A stretch of DNA of 64,000 nt from positions 315,001-379,000 of the forward strand of contig NZ_CP041982.1 of the NCBI RefSeq assembly GCF_014522305.1, given 5' to 3'. The stretch's first letter is position 1. Every line of letters begins with the position of its first letter. Below the pieces are notes generated by a model. That model searched no databases. It was not told the origin of the DNA and saw nothing but the letters and a program-made list of their open reading frames with translations. Positions 34,662 through 44,935 of the stretch are shown one piece after another. The DNA comes from Lactobacillus sp. PV034. Its GTDB lineage: Bacteria > Bacillota > Bacilli > Lactobacillales > Lactobacillaceae. A program made the position numbers and the translations under genes.

Positions 34662-36506
34662 ATGGATAAAAGAACTGATTATGCAGGTAACATTACCTCA
34701 AAGTATGAAGGTCAAGAAGTTACTTTATATGGTTGGGTACAAAGAGTTAGAAAATTAGGTAAGCTAATTTTTATTGATTTACGTGACCGTGAAGGAATTG
34801 TTCAAATCGTAGTTAACCAAGATTCAGGACAAGAATTAATGGATATTGCTCAAAGTCTTGGGAATGAATACGTTATTGAAGTTAAGGGTAAAGTTGTTAA
34901 ACGTTCTAGCGTAAATCCAGATATGAAGACTGGTGAAGTGGAAGTTGATGCAACTGAAATTAAAGTTTTGAATAAGTCACAAACTCCACCATTTGAAATT
35001 AAAGACGATGCTGAAATTAGCGAACAAACTCGTTTGAAATATCGTTATTTAGACTTACGTCGTCCAACTCTTCAAAAAGCTATCATTTTACGTTCAAAGA
35101 TTTTACGAGCTGTTCATGAATACTTTGATGAAAATGGCTTTATTAATATTGAAACTCCCAATTTAGGTAAATCTTCTCCAGAAGGTGCACGTGATTACTT
35201 AGTTCCTTCAAGAATTTATCCTGGTAGTTTCTATGCTTTACCTCAATCACCACAATTATTTAAGCAGTTATTAATGGGTGCGGGTTTTGACAAGTACTAC
35301 CAAATTGCTCGTTGTTTCCGTGATGAAGACTTACGTGGTGATCGTCAACCAGAGTTTACCCAGATTGATATGGAAGCATCTTTCCAAGATGAGCAGGGAA
35401 TCCAAGACATTACCGAAGGCTTACTTAAAAAGGTTATGAAAGATGTAATGGGAATTGATTTAAAAACTCCTATTAAGAGAATTACTTGGGACGAGGCCAT
35501 GAATAAGTACGGTTCTGATAAGCCGGATACTCGTTATGAAATGTATCTTCATGACTTAAGCCCAATCTTTAAGGATAGCGACTTCAAAGTATTCTCAGGT
35601 GCAATTGCTGACGGTGGTGTTGTTAAAGGAATTGCTGTTAAGAATGGTGCTAAGCAATATTCCCGTAAACATATTGATGCAAAACAAGATTATATTAAGC
35701 GTTATCATGCTAAGGGTCTTGCTTGGGTTAAATATGAAGACGGTGAATTTTCAGGTCCAGTAGCAAGATTCTTAACTGATGAAAATAAAGCAGCCCTGAA
35801 GAAAGAATTTAACCTTGAAGGTGGAGAATTAGTGGTAATGGTTGCTGACAAATGGAAGGTTGTTACTGATTCACTGGATCACTTACGTCGAGAATTTGCT
35901 AAAGAAACTGGCATTATTCCTAAGGATGTTTATGACTTTGTCTGGGTTGTTGATTGGCCATTATTTGAATATGATGAAGGTTTTGGCCGCTGGATTGCTG
36001 CTCACCATCCATTTACTATGCCAGATGACAAGGGAATCGAATTATTAGAAACTGAACCACATAAGGCGCATGCACGTTCATACGATATTGTTATGAACGG
36101 TGACGAACTTGGTGGAGGTTCAATCCGTATTCATAAGCGCTCAATTCAAGAAAAGATGTTCAAAGCGCTTGGTTTTACTAAGAAACGTGCTTATGAACAA
36201 TTTGGTTACCTAATGGATGCCCTTGATTTAGGTTATCCACCAGAAGCAGGTCTTGCAATTGGACTTGATCGTTTTGCAATGTTATTAGCTCAAAAGGATA
36301 ATATTCGTGATGTTTTGGCCTTCCCTAAGAATGCTAGTGCATCTGAACCAATGATGCATGCACCAGCACCTGTAGCTGATCAACAATTAGCTGATCTAGG
36401 AATTGAAGTTGAAGAACAATTCCATGATAGTGTAGCTGAAACTAATGCGCGTCTTGAAAAAGAAGCTCAAGAAGATGCTGCTAAGAACAGTACTTGGGAT
36501 GAATAA
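34662..36506 (+). CDS. aspS: Aspartyl-tRNA synthetase
   Basis: The 614-residue class II synthetase has an N-terminal OB-fold anticodon domain (residues 1 to about 105), motif 2 ([18 protein letters not shown]), a bacterial GAD insertion domain (about 285-410) and motif 3 ([14 protein letters not shown]). It lies 23 nt after hisS and shares its T-box. Window content does not show whether gatCAB exists, so discriminating versus non-discriminating specificity is unresolved. A strong terminator follows. Confidence 0.96.
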   Translation: MDKRTDYAGNITSKYEGQEVTLYGWVQRVRKLGKLIFIDLRDREGIVQIVVNQDSGQELMDIAQSLGNEYVIEVKGKVVKRSSVNPDMKTGEVEVDATEIKVLNKSQTPPFEIKDDAEISEQTRLKYRYLDLRRPTLQKAIILRSKILRAVHEYFDENGFINIETPNLGKSSPEGARDYLVPSRIYPGSFYALPQSPQLFKQLLMGAGFDKYYQIARCFRDEDLRGDRQPEFTQIDMEASFQDEQGIQDITEGLLKKVMKDVMGIDLKTPIKRITWDEAMNKYGSDKPDTRYEMYLHDLSPIFKDSDFKVFSGAIADGGVVKGIAVKNGAKQYSRKHIDAKQDYIKRYHAKGLAWVKYEDGEFSGPVARFLTDENKAALKKEFNLEGGELVVMVADKWKVVTDSLDHLRREFAKETGIIPKDVYDFVWVVDWPLFEYDEGFGRWIAAHHPFTMPDDKGIELLETEPHKAHARSYDIVMNGDELGGGSIRIHKRSIQEKMFKALGFTKKRAYEQFGYLMDALDLGYPPEAGLAIGLDRFAMLLAQKDNIRDVLAFPKNASASEPMMHAPAPVADQQLADLGIEVEEQFHDSVAETNARLEKEAQEDAAKNSTWDE

Positions 36507-36524
36507 AAAGTAAAAGATAATTTT

Positions 36525-36562
36525 AAAAACCTCTTACCAAATTAGTGGTAAGAGGTTTTTTG
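36525..36562 (+). terminator. Intrinsic terminator of hisS-aspS
   Basis: A 14- to 15-bp stem (AAAACCTCTTACCA with TGGTAAGAGGTTTT) with a 6-nt loop and T-run. Confidence 0.92.
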
Positions 36563-36579
36563 GTGAGATTGCTCAAAAG

Positions 36580-36668
36580 ACCAAATTTATTGTGAAAGAG
36601 ACCATTTGATAAATAGAAAGTACCAAATGATGATGTTTTAGTATTAGGGATAATTTATTGGTTATACT
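36580..36668 (+). promoter_or_regulatory. LytTR operator: three direct repeats at 21-bp period, with -10 box
   Basis: ACCAAATTT (36580), ACCATTTGAT (36601) and ACCAAATGAT (36622) start exactly 21 bp apart, that is 9-bp boxes with 12-bp spacers on one face of the helix. This is the arrangement of LytTR-family sites, direct repeats two helical turns apart. A TATACT -10 box lies at 36663-36668 with no good -35, and the last repeat ends about 9 bp upstream of where the -35 would be, as expected for an activator. Confidence 0.65.
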
Positions 36669-36700
36669 TAGCATATAAAAATAAAGGGAGGTTAAACATT

Positions 36701-37135
36701 TTGAAAATTGTTTGTCATGTTGATTCCTCAATTCAAGAGGAAAGAGGTGAAATTTGGGTTCGAGATCTAACGCCAGAATTATCTAATCTACTTAATTTCG
36801 TGAATAATGGGCAACAAGTACTCTGGTGTATTAAGAATAAAGAATTAAAACCAATAAGTTATGAAGAAATTTTTGCAATACAGACTTCTTCTCATGGATT
36901 AGATGTGTCTACCGAAAAAGGACACTATGTATATCATGAAACACTTTCGAAATTAAAAGAAAAATTAAATGATACTTTTATTGAAGCTTCTCAAAGTGCT
37001 ATTTTTAATTTTCACCATATTGATCATTTAGAATTGAATGACAATGGGACGATTGATGTTATTTTGAAAAATCAACAACGTATCCAAATAGCAAGAAGAA
37101 AAATTAAAAATTTAAAAAAGAGGTTAGGTATATGA
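36701..37135 (+). CDS. LytTR-domain DNA-binding transcriptional regulator
   Basis: The 144-residue protein starts at TTG after AAAGGGAGG. The C-terminal ~100 residues fit a LytTR domain (SYEEIFAIQTSSHGLDVSTEKGHYVYHETLSKLKEKL, then FIEASQSAIFNFHHIDHLE, ending in a basic IQIARRKIKNLKKRL). No receiver domain is present, so it is a stand-alone regulator. It overlaps by 4 nt a DUF3021 membrane protein. Such LytTR plus membrane-protein pairs (LytTR regulatory systems, for example HdrRM and BrsRM of Streptococcus mutans) pair an activator with an inhibitory membrane partner. The iterated operator upstream suggests autoregulation. Confidence 0.87.
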   Translation: MKIVCHVDSSIQEERGEIWVRDLTPELSNLLNFVNNGQQVLWCIKNKELKPISYEEIFAIQTSSHGLDVSTEKGHYVYHETLSKLKEKLNDTFIEASQSAIFNFHHIDHLELNDNGTIDVILKNQQRIQIARRKIKNLKKRLGI

Positions 37136-37578
37136 AAAAACATATTTTTTTATTAATTAATGGTATAGCCTGGGGAGAAGTATATGGACTAGCTTTCTCA
37201 ATTTTTTTTAGCTATATATTCCGATTAAATACTTATGCTCCCTCCACACCTGCTTTTACTGAGCACTTTACACGTCCCCTAGATGCAGTTTTAGCCTCAA
37301 TAATATTATGGGGCTTAATGGGGTTACTTTTTAGTGCAGGTGCTCTAGTTTTTAAAGTGAAAAATTGGTCACTAAGAAAACAAACTATTATTAACTTTAT
37401 TATTTATTACTTTGGATTTACACCTCTTGCGATACTTGCAGGGTGGTTTCCATGTAACCTAGTGTGGCTCACAATATTTACTATTATTTTTATTTTAATT
37501 TATCTTGTAATGTGGTCAATCAATGTATATATCTTTAAACGTGAAGTAAGAAAGATTAACCAAAAGCTTCAAAAATAA
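37132..37578 (+). CDS. DUF3021 membrane protein, probable partner of the LytTR regulator
   Basis: The 148-residue protein has four hydrophobic segments (about 5-30, 50-76, 85-105 and 110-132) and a basic C-terminus, matching DUF3021 family layout. Its ATG overlaps the LytTR stop (ATGA), so the two are translationally coupled. By analogy with LytTR regulatory systems it is likely to restrain the regulator at the membrane until a signal is sensed. The signal is unknown; this role is inferred from context. Confidence 0.82.
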   Translation: MKKHIFLLINGIAWGEVYGLAFSIFFSYIFRLNTYAPSTPAFTEHFTRPLDAVLASIILWGLMGLLFSAGALVFKVKNWSLRKQTIINFIIYYFGFTPLAILAGWFPCNLVWLTIFTIIFILIYLVMWSINVYIFKREVRKINQKLQK

Positions 37579-37602
37579 ATTATAGAATTTTTCAAATTAA
37601 AA

Positions 37603-37632
37603 GGACTATGGCTTTAACCATGGTTCTTTTTT
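37603..37632 (+). terminator. Intrinsic terminator
   Basis: GGACTATGG pairs with CCATGGTTC (two wobble pairs) around a 6-nt loop, followed by six T. Confidence 0.72.
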
Positions 37633-37697
37633 GTAAGCAATTTTGTATTTACTTTTAGTAAGATTTGCTATAGTTAAGTTAGAAAGAAGGGTAAAAG

Positions 37698-38123
37698 ATG
37701 AGTGATAAAAAAGATTTAAGTAAGTTAACACCACTTCAATTTGAAGTAACACAACATGCAGCAACTGAAAGACCTTTTACAGGAAAATATGATGATTTTT
37801 ATGATAAAGGTATATATGTTGATGTTGTTTCAGGTGAACCTTTATTTTCTAGCTTAGATAAGTATGATGCAGGATGTGGTTGGCCTTCATTTACTAAGCC
37901 AATAGAAAAATTGAACTATCATCGTGACACAAGCTATGGAATGGAACGAACTGAAGTAAGAAGTCCGCAGGGAGATTCCCATTTGGGACATGTTTTTACT
38001 GATGGTCCGATTCAAGCAGGTGGATTAAGATATTGTATTAATTCAGCTGCTTTAAAATTTATTCCCTATGATGATTTAGAAAAAGAAGGCTACGGCGAAT
38101 ATAAAAAACTTTTTGATAAGTAA
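37698..38123 (+). CDS. msrB: Peptide-methionine (R)-S-oxide reductase
   Basis: The 141-residue MsrB reduces the R isomer of methionine sulfoxide. The catalytic cysteine is in [14 protein letters not shown] (Cys113). Other conserved parts are AGCGWPSF (Cys60, probable resolving Cys) and SHLGHVF. The two CxxC zinc pairs of some MsrBs are absent. AGAAAGAAGGG ribosome binding site. Followed by msrA on the same strand after a 70-nt gap with a small hairpin. Confidence 0.95.
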   Translation: MSDKKDLSKLTPLQFEVTQHAATERPFTGKYDDFYDKGIYVDVVSGEPLFSSLDKYDAGCGWPSFTKPIEKLNYHRDTSYGMERTEVRSPQGDSHLGHVFTDGPIQAGGLRYCINSAALKFIPYDDLEKEGYGEYKKLFDK

Positions 38124-38193
38124 AAAAGTGTGCCACAAATGTGCCACTTTTATGAAAAATACTGAAATTTATTGAAAGAAAGGGAAAAATGCA

Positions 38194-38748
38194 ATGAACG
38201 ATAAAAGCCTTGATAGTAAAGAAAATAAGCAGTATGAAACAGCTATTTTTGCAGGTGGATGTTTCTGGTGCATGGTTGAACCTTTTGACACTCAGCCTGG
38301 CATAATTAGTGTAGTGTCTGGTTATACAGGTGGTGATGTTCCCAATCCTACCTATGAACAAGTCTGCACGGGAACAACAGGGCATACTGAAGCAGTAAAG
38401 ATTACTTTTGATCCTAAAATTATTAGTTATGCGGATTTAGTTAAGATTTATTGGCAAGTAACTGATCCAACCGATGCAATGGGGCAATTCCAAGATCGTG
38501 GATCTCAATATCAACCAGTTATTTATTATAATTCGCCTGAACAAAAGGAAATTGCCATCAAGTCAAAGGAAGATTTAGAAAAATCTGGTAAGTTTGATGA
38601 GCCAATTGTAGTGAGAATTGAACCTGCAAAACCATTTTATCCAGCTGAAGAATACCATCAAGACTTTTATAAAAAAGATCCTTTACGTTATCAACTAGAG
38701 GAAATGGGTGGACGTGAACAGTATAAAAAGAAGTACTGGAATAACTAA
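38194..38748 (+). CDS. msrA: Peptide-methionine (S)-S-oxide reductase
   Basis: The 184-residue MsrA repairs the S isomer of methionine sulfoxide, complementing MsrB next door. The active-site GGCFWC (nucleophile Cys23) and the family motifs [22 protein letters not shown] and AEEYHQDF are present. GAAAGGGAA ribosome binding site. No C-terminal resolving cysteines are seen, so reduction probably uses Cys26 or thioredoxin directly. Confidence 0.95.
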   Translation: MNDKSLDSKENKQYETAIFAGGCFWCMVEPFDTQPGIISVVSGYTGGDVPNPTYEQVCTGTTGHTEAVKITFDPKIISYADLVKIYWQVTDPTDAMGQFQDRGSQYQPVIYYNSPEQKEIAIKSKEDLEKSGKFDEPIVVRIEPAKPFYPAEEYHQDFYKKDPLRYQLEEMGGREQYKKKYWNN

Positions 38749-38851
38749 TATTACAAACATGAAACTTTTACGATTTGTCTTGTTTTTATCTTAGCTACTC
38801 ATTAAACTTAAACTATTGGTTTAATTATTAGGAGAGTTAAGGAAAAAACTA

Positions 38852-39730
38852 TTGAATAAATTAGAAGATCTATCACGTCAACATGATTCGATATCCAAGA
38901 TATCAGCCGGAATTGTTTATGCTTTAGCCGTAGCAATTGCATTGAATTTCTTTTGGACTCCTGGTCATATTTATGCATCTGGAATTACAGGTTTTGCGCA
39001 AGTAGTGCATTCATTTTCAAGACACCTTCTACCAGTTCCATTAGCTACTTCAGTGATGTATTTTGTATTAAATATTCCTTTATTTATTATTGGCTGGCGT
39101 AAAATTGGTCGTCGTTTTACTATCTATACGCTTTTTACGGTTTTATTGGCATCAATTATGATGCGCGTAATTAGTCCCGTAAAGATTAGTTATGATCCAA
39201 TTATCTGTGCTTTGTTTGGTGGGGTAATTAATGGTGTCGGTACTGGTCTAGCTTTAAAAGCAGGTATTTCTACTGGTGGGCTAGATATTTTAGGGATTGT
39301 TTTAAGACAAAAGACAGGAAAAAGTTTTGGAACAATTAATATTGCTTTTAATCTTGTGATTGTTATTTGTGCCGGCTTTGTATTTGGCTGGAGTCGTGCA
39401 CTTTATACCGCCTTGAATATTTTTATTAATGGGCGTGTGATTGATTATGTTTATAATCAACATCAAAAATTACAGGTATTAATTGTCACTGAAAAGCCAA
39501 AACATATTATTGAAGGCATTCAAAATAAAATGCATCGTGGTATTACAATCTTGCATGACGTAGAAGGTGCATATAGTCATACTGAAAAGACAGTTTTAAT
39601 TACCGTGATTGATCATTATGATATGTATGATATAGAAAAAATTGTAAGTGAAAATGATCCTTATGCTTTCATGAGTATCTGTCAAGTTGCAACAATACAC
39701 GGGCGCTTTGTTGAACAAAAGCCGGTATAA
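38852..39730 (+). CDS. YitT-family membrane protein (DUF161 + DUF2179)
   Basis: The 292-residue protein has five hydrophobic segments in the first ~195 residues, including GTGLALKAGISTGGLDILGIVL typical of YitT. A cytoplasmic DUF2179 domain (about 200-290; RGITILHDVEGAYSHTEKTVLITVI) ends it. It starts at TTG, with AAGGA upstream. YitT-family function is not established; a transport role is presumed. Confidence 0.85.
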   Translation: MNKLEDLSRQHDSISKISAGIVYALAVAIALNFFWTPGHIYASGITGFAQVVHSFSRHLLPVPLATSVMYFVLNIPLFIIGWRKIGRRFTIYTLFTVLLASIMMRVISPVKISYDPIICALFGGVINGVGTGLALKAGISTGGLDILGIVLRQKTGKSFGTINIAFNLVIVICAGFVFGWSRALYTALNIFINGRVIDYVYNQHQKLQVLIVTEKPKHIIEGIQNKMHRGITILHDVEGAYSHTEKTVLITVIDHYDMYDIEKIVSENDPYAFMSICQVATIHGRFVEQKPV

Positions 39731-39758
39731 AAAAGTTGAAGAAAATTTAGTAATTCTA

Positions 39759-39787
39759 TTGACCGATATTTTCAGGTTAGCTATAAT
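39759..39787 (+). promoter_or_regulatory. Strong promoter of rpsU
   Basis: TTGACC, a 17-bp spacer and a perfect TATAAT. The leader that follows carries a 7-bp hairpin (GGCACAT/ATGTGTC) before the GGAGGG ribosome binding site. Confidence 0.8.
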
Positions 39788-39844
39788 CAATATATATGTT
39801 GTGGCACATTTTATGTGTCAAGAAATGGAAGGAGGGATCTCACT

Positions 39845-40021
39845 ATGGCAAAGACAATCGTTCACGAAAACGAGTCTATTGATGATGCTCTTCGTCGTTT
39901 CAAACGTTCCGTTTCTAGAAGTGGTACTTTACAAGAATACCGTAAACGTGAATTCTACGAAAAACCTAGTGTTAAGCGTAAGTTAAAATCTGAAGCAGCA
40001 CGCAAGCGTAGACATTATTAA
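39845..40021 (+). CDS. rpsU: 30S ribosomal protein S21
   Basis: The 58-residue basic protein begins [20 protein letters not shown], matching S21. The start ATG lies after GGAGGGATCTCACT; a longer in-frame start at 39815 precedes this ribosome binding site and is rejected. It has its own strong promoter and terminator. In many bacteria rpsU is joined to dnaG and rpoD; here those two lie 7 kb downstream. Confidence 0.96.
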   Translation: MAKTIVHENESIDDALRRFKRSVSRSGTLQEYRKREFYEKPSVKRKLKSEAARKRRHY

Positions 40022-40026
40022 TAAAT

Positions 40027-40067
40027 AAAAAGCCCTGATAGATTTGTATCTATTCAGAGCTTTTTTT
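40027..40067 (+). terminator. Intrinsic terminator of rpsU
   Basis: AAAAGCCCTGATAGAT pairs with ATCTATTCAGAGCTTTT with small mismatches, followed by a T-run. Confidence 0.85.
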
Positions 40068-40118
40068 GTTGAAAAAGTTTACAATATAGATAGTTATTCA
40101 TTAGAAAGGAATTATATA

Positions 40119-40562
40119 ATGGCTCTTAATGATACTTTGATGGAAGATATGAAAAATGCTATGAAGGCAAAGGATAAAGATAGCCTCACCGTGATTCGTT
40201 CGTTAAAATCAGCTCTAATGAATTATAAAATTAAAGTTGGTCACGAATTAAATAGTGATGATGAACTTGATGTCTTGGCTACAGCATTAAAGCAAAGACG
40301 TGAATCATTAGAAGAATTTTCTAAAGCAAAACGTCAAGATTTGATTGATGCAACTAATAAAGAAATTGAAACTATTGAAAAGTACATGCCAAAACAATTA
40401 TCTAATGATGAATTAGAAGCTACGGTTGAAGAAACCATTAAAGAAGTGGAAGCAACATCTAAGAAAGATTTTGGTGATGTGATGCAGGCCTTAATGCCTA
40501 AGATTAAAGGAAAAGCCGACGGTAAAGCCGCTTCTGTAATGGTAGGGAAAAAGTTAAATTAA
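40119..40562 (+). CDS. yqeY: GatB/YqeY domain-containing protein
   Basis: From the ATG at 40119, 7 nt after GAAAGGA, the product has 147 residues. The helical YqeY domain, homologous to the C-terminal tRNA-binding part of GatB, spans it (MEDMKNAMKAKDKDSLTVIR, KYMPKQLSNDELEA, DFGDVMQALMPKIKGKADGK). Its exact role is unproven; an effect on tRNA amidation is presumed. It heads the phoH-ybeY-era-recO cluster. Confidence 0.9.
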   Translation: MALNDTLMEDMKNAMKAKDKDSLTVIRSLKSALMNYKIKVGHELNSDDELDVLATALKQRRESLEEFSKAKRQDLIDATNKEIETIEKYMPKQLSNDELEATVEETIKEVEATSKKDFGDVMQALMPKIKGKADGKAASVMVGKKLN

Positions 40563-40582
40563 TTAGCTATGGAGGCTCATTA

Positions 40583-41539
40583 GTGGAACAAGCAACAGCT
40601 ATTTTTACTCCTACTAAACCTGAATCTATTATGAATTTAGTAGGAATAAATGATTCGAATTTAAAATTACTAGAAGAATCATATGATGTTCGGATAACCG
40701 ATACTGGAAGTGAAATTGAAGTAATTGGGGCTCAAGAAGTTGTTGAAAAAATTCTGAATATCCTAACTGCTCTGGACAAAGTAATTACTCGTGGAATTCA
40801 TATTAATGCTACAGATGTTGTAAGTGCCGTAAAAATGGCAGACAAAGGAACATTAGAATTTTTTGGTGAATTATATAGCAAAGTTCTAATTCGTGATGCT
40901 AAAGGTCGTCCTGTAAGAGTAAAGAATATGGGACAAAAAGCTTACGTAGATGCAATTAAAAAATATGATGTAGTTTTTGGTGTTGGTCCAGCAGGAACAG
41001 GAAAAACTTTTTTGGCTGTTGTAATGGCAGTCGCTGCTTTTAAAAAAGGTGAAGTTTCGCGTATCATTTTAACTCGACCAGCAGTAGAAGCAGGTGAATC
41101 GCTGGGATTTTTACCAGGCGATTTAAAAGAAAAAGTAGATCCTTATTTAAGACCAATTTATGACTCTCTTTATACTATTTTAGGAACCGATACAACTAAT
41201 CGATTGATGGAGCGTGGATTAATTGAAGTTGCCCCACTTGCTTATATGCGTGGACGAACTTTAGACGATGCGTTTGTTATCCTTGACGAAGCCCAAAATA
41301 CTACTGAAGCGCAAATGAAAATGTTTTTAACTCGTTTAGGCTTTAACTCAAAGATGATTGTCAATGGGGATCAGACTCAGATTGATTTACCAGGGAGAGC
41401 CAGAAGTGGGTTATTACAAGCTGAGCACATTTTAAAGGGGATCGATCAAGTTAAATTTATTCGTTTTACTTTTAATGATGTGGTTCGTCACCCAGTAGTG
41501 GCTAAAATTGTTAAGGCTTACGAGGAAGAGGAAAGATAG
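40583..41539 (+). CDS. phoH: PhoH-like ATPase
   Basis: The 318-residue protein has an N-terminal KH-like part and a C-terminal P-loop domain with Walker A GPAGTGKT (135-142) and Walker B FVILDEAQN. It starts with GTG after GGAGG. The partner gene ybeY overlaps its stop (TAGTG). The PhoH-YbeY pairing, together with era, points to a role in RNA processing or ribosome maturation. Confidence 0.93.
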   Translation: MEQATAIFTPTKPESIMNLVGINDSNLKLLEESYDVRITDTGSEIEVIGAQEVVEKILNILTALDKVITRGIHINATDVVSAVKMADKGTLEFFGELYSKVLIRDAKGRPVRVKNMGQKAYVDAIKKYDVVFGVGPAGTGKTFLAVVMAVAAFKKGEVSRIILTRPAVEAGESLGFLPGDLKEKVDPYLRPIYDSLYTILGTDTTNRLMERGLIEVAPLAYMRGRTLDDAFVILDEAQNTTEAQMKMFLTRLGFNSKMIVNGDQTQIDLPGRARSGLLQAEHILKGIDQVKFIRFTFNDVVRHPVVAKIVKAYEEEER

Positions 41540-42063
41540 TGGATCAATTAGATATTTCGTTTAATGATGAAATTAATTTTTTAGAAGATAGTAATCGTGA
41601 TTGGGTAAAATGGATCACGGATTTGTTACTTTCTGCTAAAGAAGCTATTCATAAAGAAAACGCACAAGAAATTAGTATTAATTTTGTTTCGCCTGAAGAG
41701 ATCCATAAAATTAATAAGGATTATCGTGGAAAAGATCGTCCCACTGATGTTATCTCATTTGCAATTGAAGATGATGAAGATAATTTAATGGCACAATTTT
41801 TTGATGATCCAGATTTTGTTGAAGATATTGGTGATTTATTCATTTGCATTGATGTAGTAAAAAAACAAGCGGTTGATTATGAAACAGGTTTTGAGCGTGA
41901 ATTTGGCTATACTTTGGTTCATGGCTATCTTCATTTAAATGGCTTTGATCATATTGAAGATGATGAAGCAGAAGAAATGTTTAGCATCCAAGGAAAGATT
42001 TTACGTGAATATGGCTTACCACTTCGTGCGAATCAAGAAACGCACGGAAAACAGATTCACTAA
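41539..42063 (+). CDS. ybeY: Endoribonuclease YbeY, 16S rRNA maturation factor
   Basis: The 174-residue metalloprotein carries the HGxLHLxGxDH zinc site (H128, H132, H138). RPTDVISFAIE at about 67-77 is a second conserved strand. It takes part in 16S rRNA 3'-end processing and ribosome quality control. It starts with GTG overlapping the phoH stop, so the two are translationally coupled. The dgkA and cdd genes often found between ybeY and era are missing. Confidence 0.95.
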   Translation: MDQLDISFNDEINFLEDSNRDWVKWITDLLLSAKEAIHKENAQEISINFVSPEEIHKINKDYRGKDRPTDVISFAIEDDEDNLMAQFFDDPDFVEDIGDLFICIDVVKKQAVDYETGFEREFGYTLVHGYLHLNGFDHIEDDEAEEMFSIQGKILREYGLPLRANQETHGKQIH

Positions 42064-42111
42064 TTAAAAGATAATTTTTGAAGAGATATTTTCATACTAG
42101 AGGTTTGAATA

Positions 42112-43020
42112 ATGAATAAAGAAAATGAATTTAAATCTGGGTTTGTAGCTCTAATTGGACGCCCAAATGTTGGTAAATCAACTTTACTTAATTATTTAGT
42201 TGGTCAAAAAGTAGCTATCATGTCACCTCAACCCCAAACTACACGTAATAAAATTTCAGGAATTTATACTGATGAACATGAACAAATTGTTTTCATTGAT
42301 ACTCCTGGAATTCATAAACCTAAAAATAAGCTAGATGACTTTATGGATAAATCTAGCTTGTCTACTTTGGATGAGGTAGATGTAGTTTTATTTATGGTCG
42401 AACCAGAACCTGCTGGTAAAGGAGACCATTATATAGCTGATTTACTAAGTAAAATTAAAAAGCCTGTATTTTTAGTAATTAATAAGATTGATACTATTCA
42501 TCCTGATAAATTATTAGAAATAATGAATTCTTATCGTTCATTAGGTGATTTTGCAGAAATAGTTCCTATTTCTGCTAGTCAAGGAAATAATGTTGATGAG
42601 TTGATTAAAACTATTGGTAAATATCTTCCTGAAGGACCCCAATTTTATGATACTGATCAAGTAACTGATCGTCCTGAATACTTCATTGTCGCCGAATTAA
42701 TTCGTGAACAAGTTTTGCGTTTAACTCATGAAGAGGTCCCACATGCTACTGCTGTTGTAGTTGATCGGATGAAAGATCATGAAGCGGGTAAATTACAAAT
42801 TGAAGCTACTATCTATGTTGAAAGAGATGGACAAAAGGGCATCATTATTGGTAAAGGCGGAAAGATGCTTAAGCAAATAGGGATTGCTGCTCGTCGAGAA
42901 ATTGAAAATCTTTTGGGTGAAAAAGTTAACTTACGATTATGGGTCAAAGTTCAAAAGAATTGGCGTTCAGATCCTGCGTTTTTAAAGTCAATTGGCTATA
43001 ATGCCAAGGAATTACGTTAA
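42112..43020 (+). CDS. era: GTPase Era
   Basis: The 302-residue GTPase assists 30S ribosome assembly. G1 GRPNVGKS (16-23), switch region [13 protein letters not shown]3 DTPG, G4 NKID and G5 SAS are present. The C-terminal KH domain (about 205-300; [19 protein letters not shown]) binds the 3' end of 16S rRNA. The stop overlaps the recO start (TAATG). Confidence 0.97.
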   Translation: MNKENEFKSGFVALIGRPNVGKSTLLNYLVGQKVAIMSPQPQTTRNKISGIYTDEHEQIVFIDTPGIHKPKNKLDDFMDKSSLSTLDEVDVVLFMVEPEPAGKGDHYIADLLSKIKKPVFLVINKIDTIHPDKLLEIMNSYRSLGDFAEIVPISASQGNNVDELIKTIGKYLPEGPQFYDTDQVTDRPEYFIVAELIREQVLRLTHEEVPHATAVVVDRMKDHEAGKLQIEATIYVERDGQKGIIIGKGGKMLKQIGIAARREIENLLGEKVNLRLWVKVQKNWRSDPAFLKSIGYNAKELR

Positions 43021-43772
43021 TGGTACGAGAACTAGAAGAAGTTCAAGGGATAATTTTTAAAAGAAAAAAATATAAAGAAGCTGATGCACTATGCAAGGTT
43101 TTTTCAAAAGAAAAGGGAATTTTTAGTTTAGATATTCGTGGTGCCTACCGTCCAAAGTCAAAATTGGGCCCTGTTACTATGAACTATTCTTTTGGTACTT
43201 ATGTAATTAATACTACCGGTAAAGGAATAAGTAATCTTCGCACCTATAAAAATATTAAGCAATTTGATGGGTTGTATCATGACTTGGTTAAACAAGCTTA
43301 TGCAAGTTACCTTTTAGATTTAGTAGATCATGCTTTTTTGGAATATCAGGATCTAGGTCCAACTTATGATTTGATTTTTACTGCCTTGCAGAAAATTGAT
43401 GATGGAGCCGATCCAGAAATTATTAAGCAAATGGTAGAATTAAAGATTTTACAAGCTTACGGAGTAAAACCGCAATTACGAGCTTGTATTGTTTGTGGCA
43501 AAACACAGGGAAAGTTTGACTATTCGTTAGAAAAGGGTGGAATAGTGTGTGAAGAGCACTATTCATTAGTTCCAAGTAGAATGCACTTAAATCCCAAGGT
43601 AGTAGCTTTAATTCGAACACTAGCTCTTTTAAAAATTGAACGATTGGGAGAAACTAAGATAAATGATCAATTAAAACGTCAAGGCAAAAAACTAATCGAC
43701 CGTATGTATTCTAGTTATTTAGATTTAAACTTAAAAACCAAAAAATTCTTAGATGAATTGACAATAAGTTGA
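43020..43772 (+). CDS. recO: DNA repair protein RecO
   Basis: The 250-residue RecO mediates RecA loading in the RecFOR pathway. An N-terminal OB fold ([20 protein letters not shown]) is followed by a helical domain with a cysteine pair CIVCGK (about residues 155-160) and a later single Cys/His (CEEH). Translationally coupled to era. The glyQS T-box promoter begins within or just after its end. Confidence 0.93.
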   Translation: MVRELEEVQGIIFKRKKYKEADALCKVFSKEKGIFSLDIRGAYRPKSKLGPVTMNYSFGTYVINTTGKGISNLRTYKNIKQFDGLYHDLVKQAYASYLLDLVDHAFLEYQDLGPTYDLIFTALQKIDDGADPEIIKQMVELKILQAYGVKPQLRACIVCGKTQGKFDYSLEKGGIVCEEHYSLVPSRMHLNPKVVALIRTLALLKIERLGETKINDQLKRQGKKLIDRMYSSYLDLNLKTKKFLDELTIS

Positions 43773-43789
43773 TGTAAAAACCTAAATAT

Positions 43790-43992
43790 TATGCTAAAAT
43801 GTAAACGTAGTTTTGGCATATTAGAGGAGAGAAAAAAGTACTAGTAAAGCGAGTGTAGTATGGTGAAAGTACACCTAGGAAAAGGCACCTCTAAGCTAAA
43901 ATCAATTAAGAGCAGAAAGAATAAGCTTTCTGAATTAGGGTGGAACCGCGAATCAATCGTCCCTATGCAAATTTTGCATAGGCTTTTTTTAT
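43790..43992 (+). promoter_or_regulatory. T-box riboswitch of glyQS (glycine type)
   Basis: A short glyQS-type leader. Stem I has AGAGGAGAGAAAAAAGTACTAG and GTATGGTGAAAGTA features, and a specifier loop GAAAAGGCACCTC with GGC (Gly) at 43884-43886. The T-box TTAGGGTGGAACCGCG ends at 43950. The terminator is the palindrome CCTATGCAAAATTTTGCATAGG followed by seven T. Confidence 0.92.
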
Positions 43993-44017
43993 TGCCTATG
44001 GTATGAGGAGAGATATT

Positions 44018-44935
44018 ATGTCAGAAAAACTGAATGTCCAAGATATGATTTTTAAATTGGAACAGTTCTGGGCCTCAAAAGGTTGTATGATTATGCCTTC
44101 ATATGATGAACAAAAAGGGGCTGGGACTATGAGTCCATATACTTTTTTACGTGCGGTTGGTCCTGAACCATGGAAAGCATGTTATGTTGAACCATCTAGA
44201 AGACCAGCTGATGGTCGTTATGGAGATAATCCTAATAGATTGTATCAACACCACCAATTCCAAGTAGTAATGAAGCCTGCTCCAAAAGATATTCAACAAT
44301 ATTACCTTGATAGTTTAAGAGTGTTAGGGATTGAACCTTTAGAGCATGATATTCGTTTCGTAGAAGATAACTGGGCAAACCCATCAATGGGATGTGCTGG
44401 TGTTGGTTGGGAAGTATGGCTAGATGGAATGGAAGTTTCTCAATTTACTTATTTCCAAGTTGTGGGTGAACTAGATGTTAAACCAACAATGAGTGAAATT
44501 ACTTATGGTGTTGAAAGATTGGCTTCCTATATTCAAGATGTAAATTCTGTCTTTGACCTCGAATGGGGAAATGGCGTTTTATACCGCGATATTTTCAAAC
44601 AACCTGAATATGAACACTCAAAATATGCTTTTGAAGAAAGTGATCAAGAACAATTATTGAAAGACTTCGAAAATTACGAAGCTACAGCTAAGCGTTTATT
44701 AGGATTGAACTTAATTCACCCAGCTTATGATTATATTCTTAAATGTAGCCATACATTTAACTTGTTAGATGCACGTGGCACAGTTTCAGTTACTGAACGT
44801 GCTGGCTATCTTTCAAGAATTAGAAACTTGGCTCATTTAGCAGCAAAGGGTTTTGTTGAAGAACGTGAAAAACGTGGTTTTCCATTATTAAAACACCAAG
44901 AAGAAAAGCAGAATGCGGGGCAAGAAAATGACTAA
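44018..44935 (+). CDS. glyQ: Glycyl-tRNA synthetase alpha subunit
   Basis: From the ATG at 44018, 8 nt after GAGGAGAG, the product has 305 residues; an in-frame ATG at 44003 precedes that ribosome binding site. It is the catalytic class II subunit of the alpha2-beta2 enzyme, with [36 protein letters not shown] and [10 protein letters not shown]. It overlaps glyS by 8 nt, supporting equimolar synthesis. Confidence 0.96.
   Translation: MSEKLNVQDMIFKLEQFWASKGCMIMPSYDEQKGAGTMSPYTFLRAVGPEPWKACYVEPSRRPADGRYGDNPNRLYQHHQFQVVMKPAPKDIQQYYLDSLRVLGIEPLEHDIRFVEDNWANPSMGCAGVGWEVWLDGMEVSQFTYFQVVGELDVKPTMSEITYGVERLASYIQDVNSVFDLEWGNGVLYRDIFKQPEYEHSKYAFEESDQEQLLKDFENYEATAKRLLGLNLIHPAYDYILKCSHTFNLLDARGTVSVTERAGYLSRIRNLAHLAAKGFVEEREKRGFPLLKHQEEKQNAGQEND

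Noticed and set aside
38123..38155. Hairpin between msrB and msrA as a terminator
   Set aside because: GTGTGCCACAAATGTGCCAC can form a small AAAAGTG/CACTTTT stem, but it lacks a T-run of useful length; msrB and msrA may still be co-transcribed, so I did not list it.
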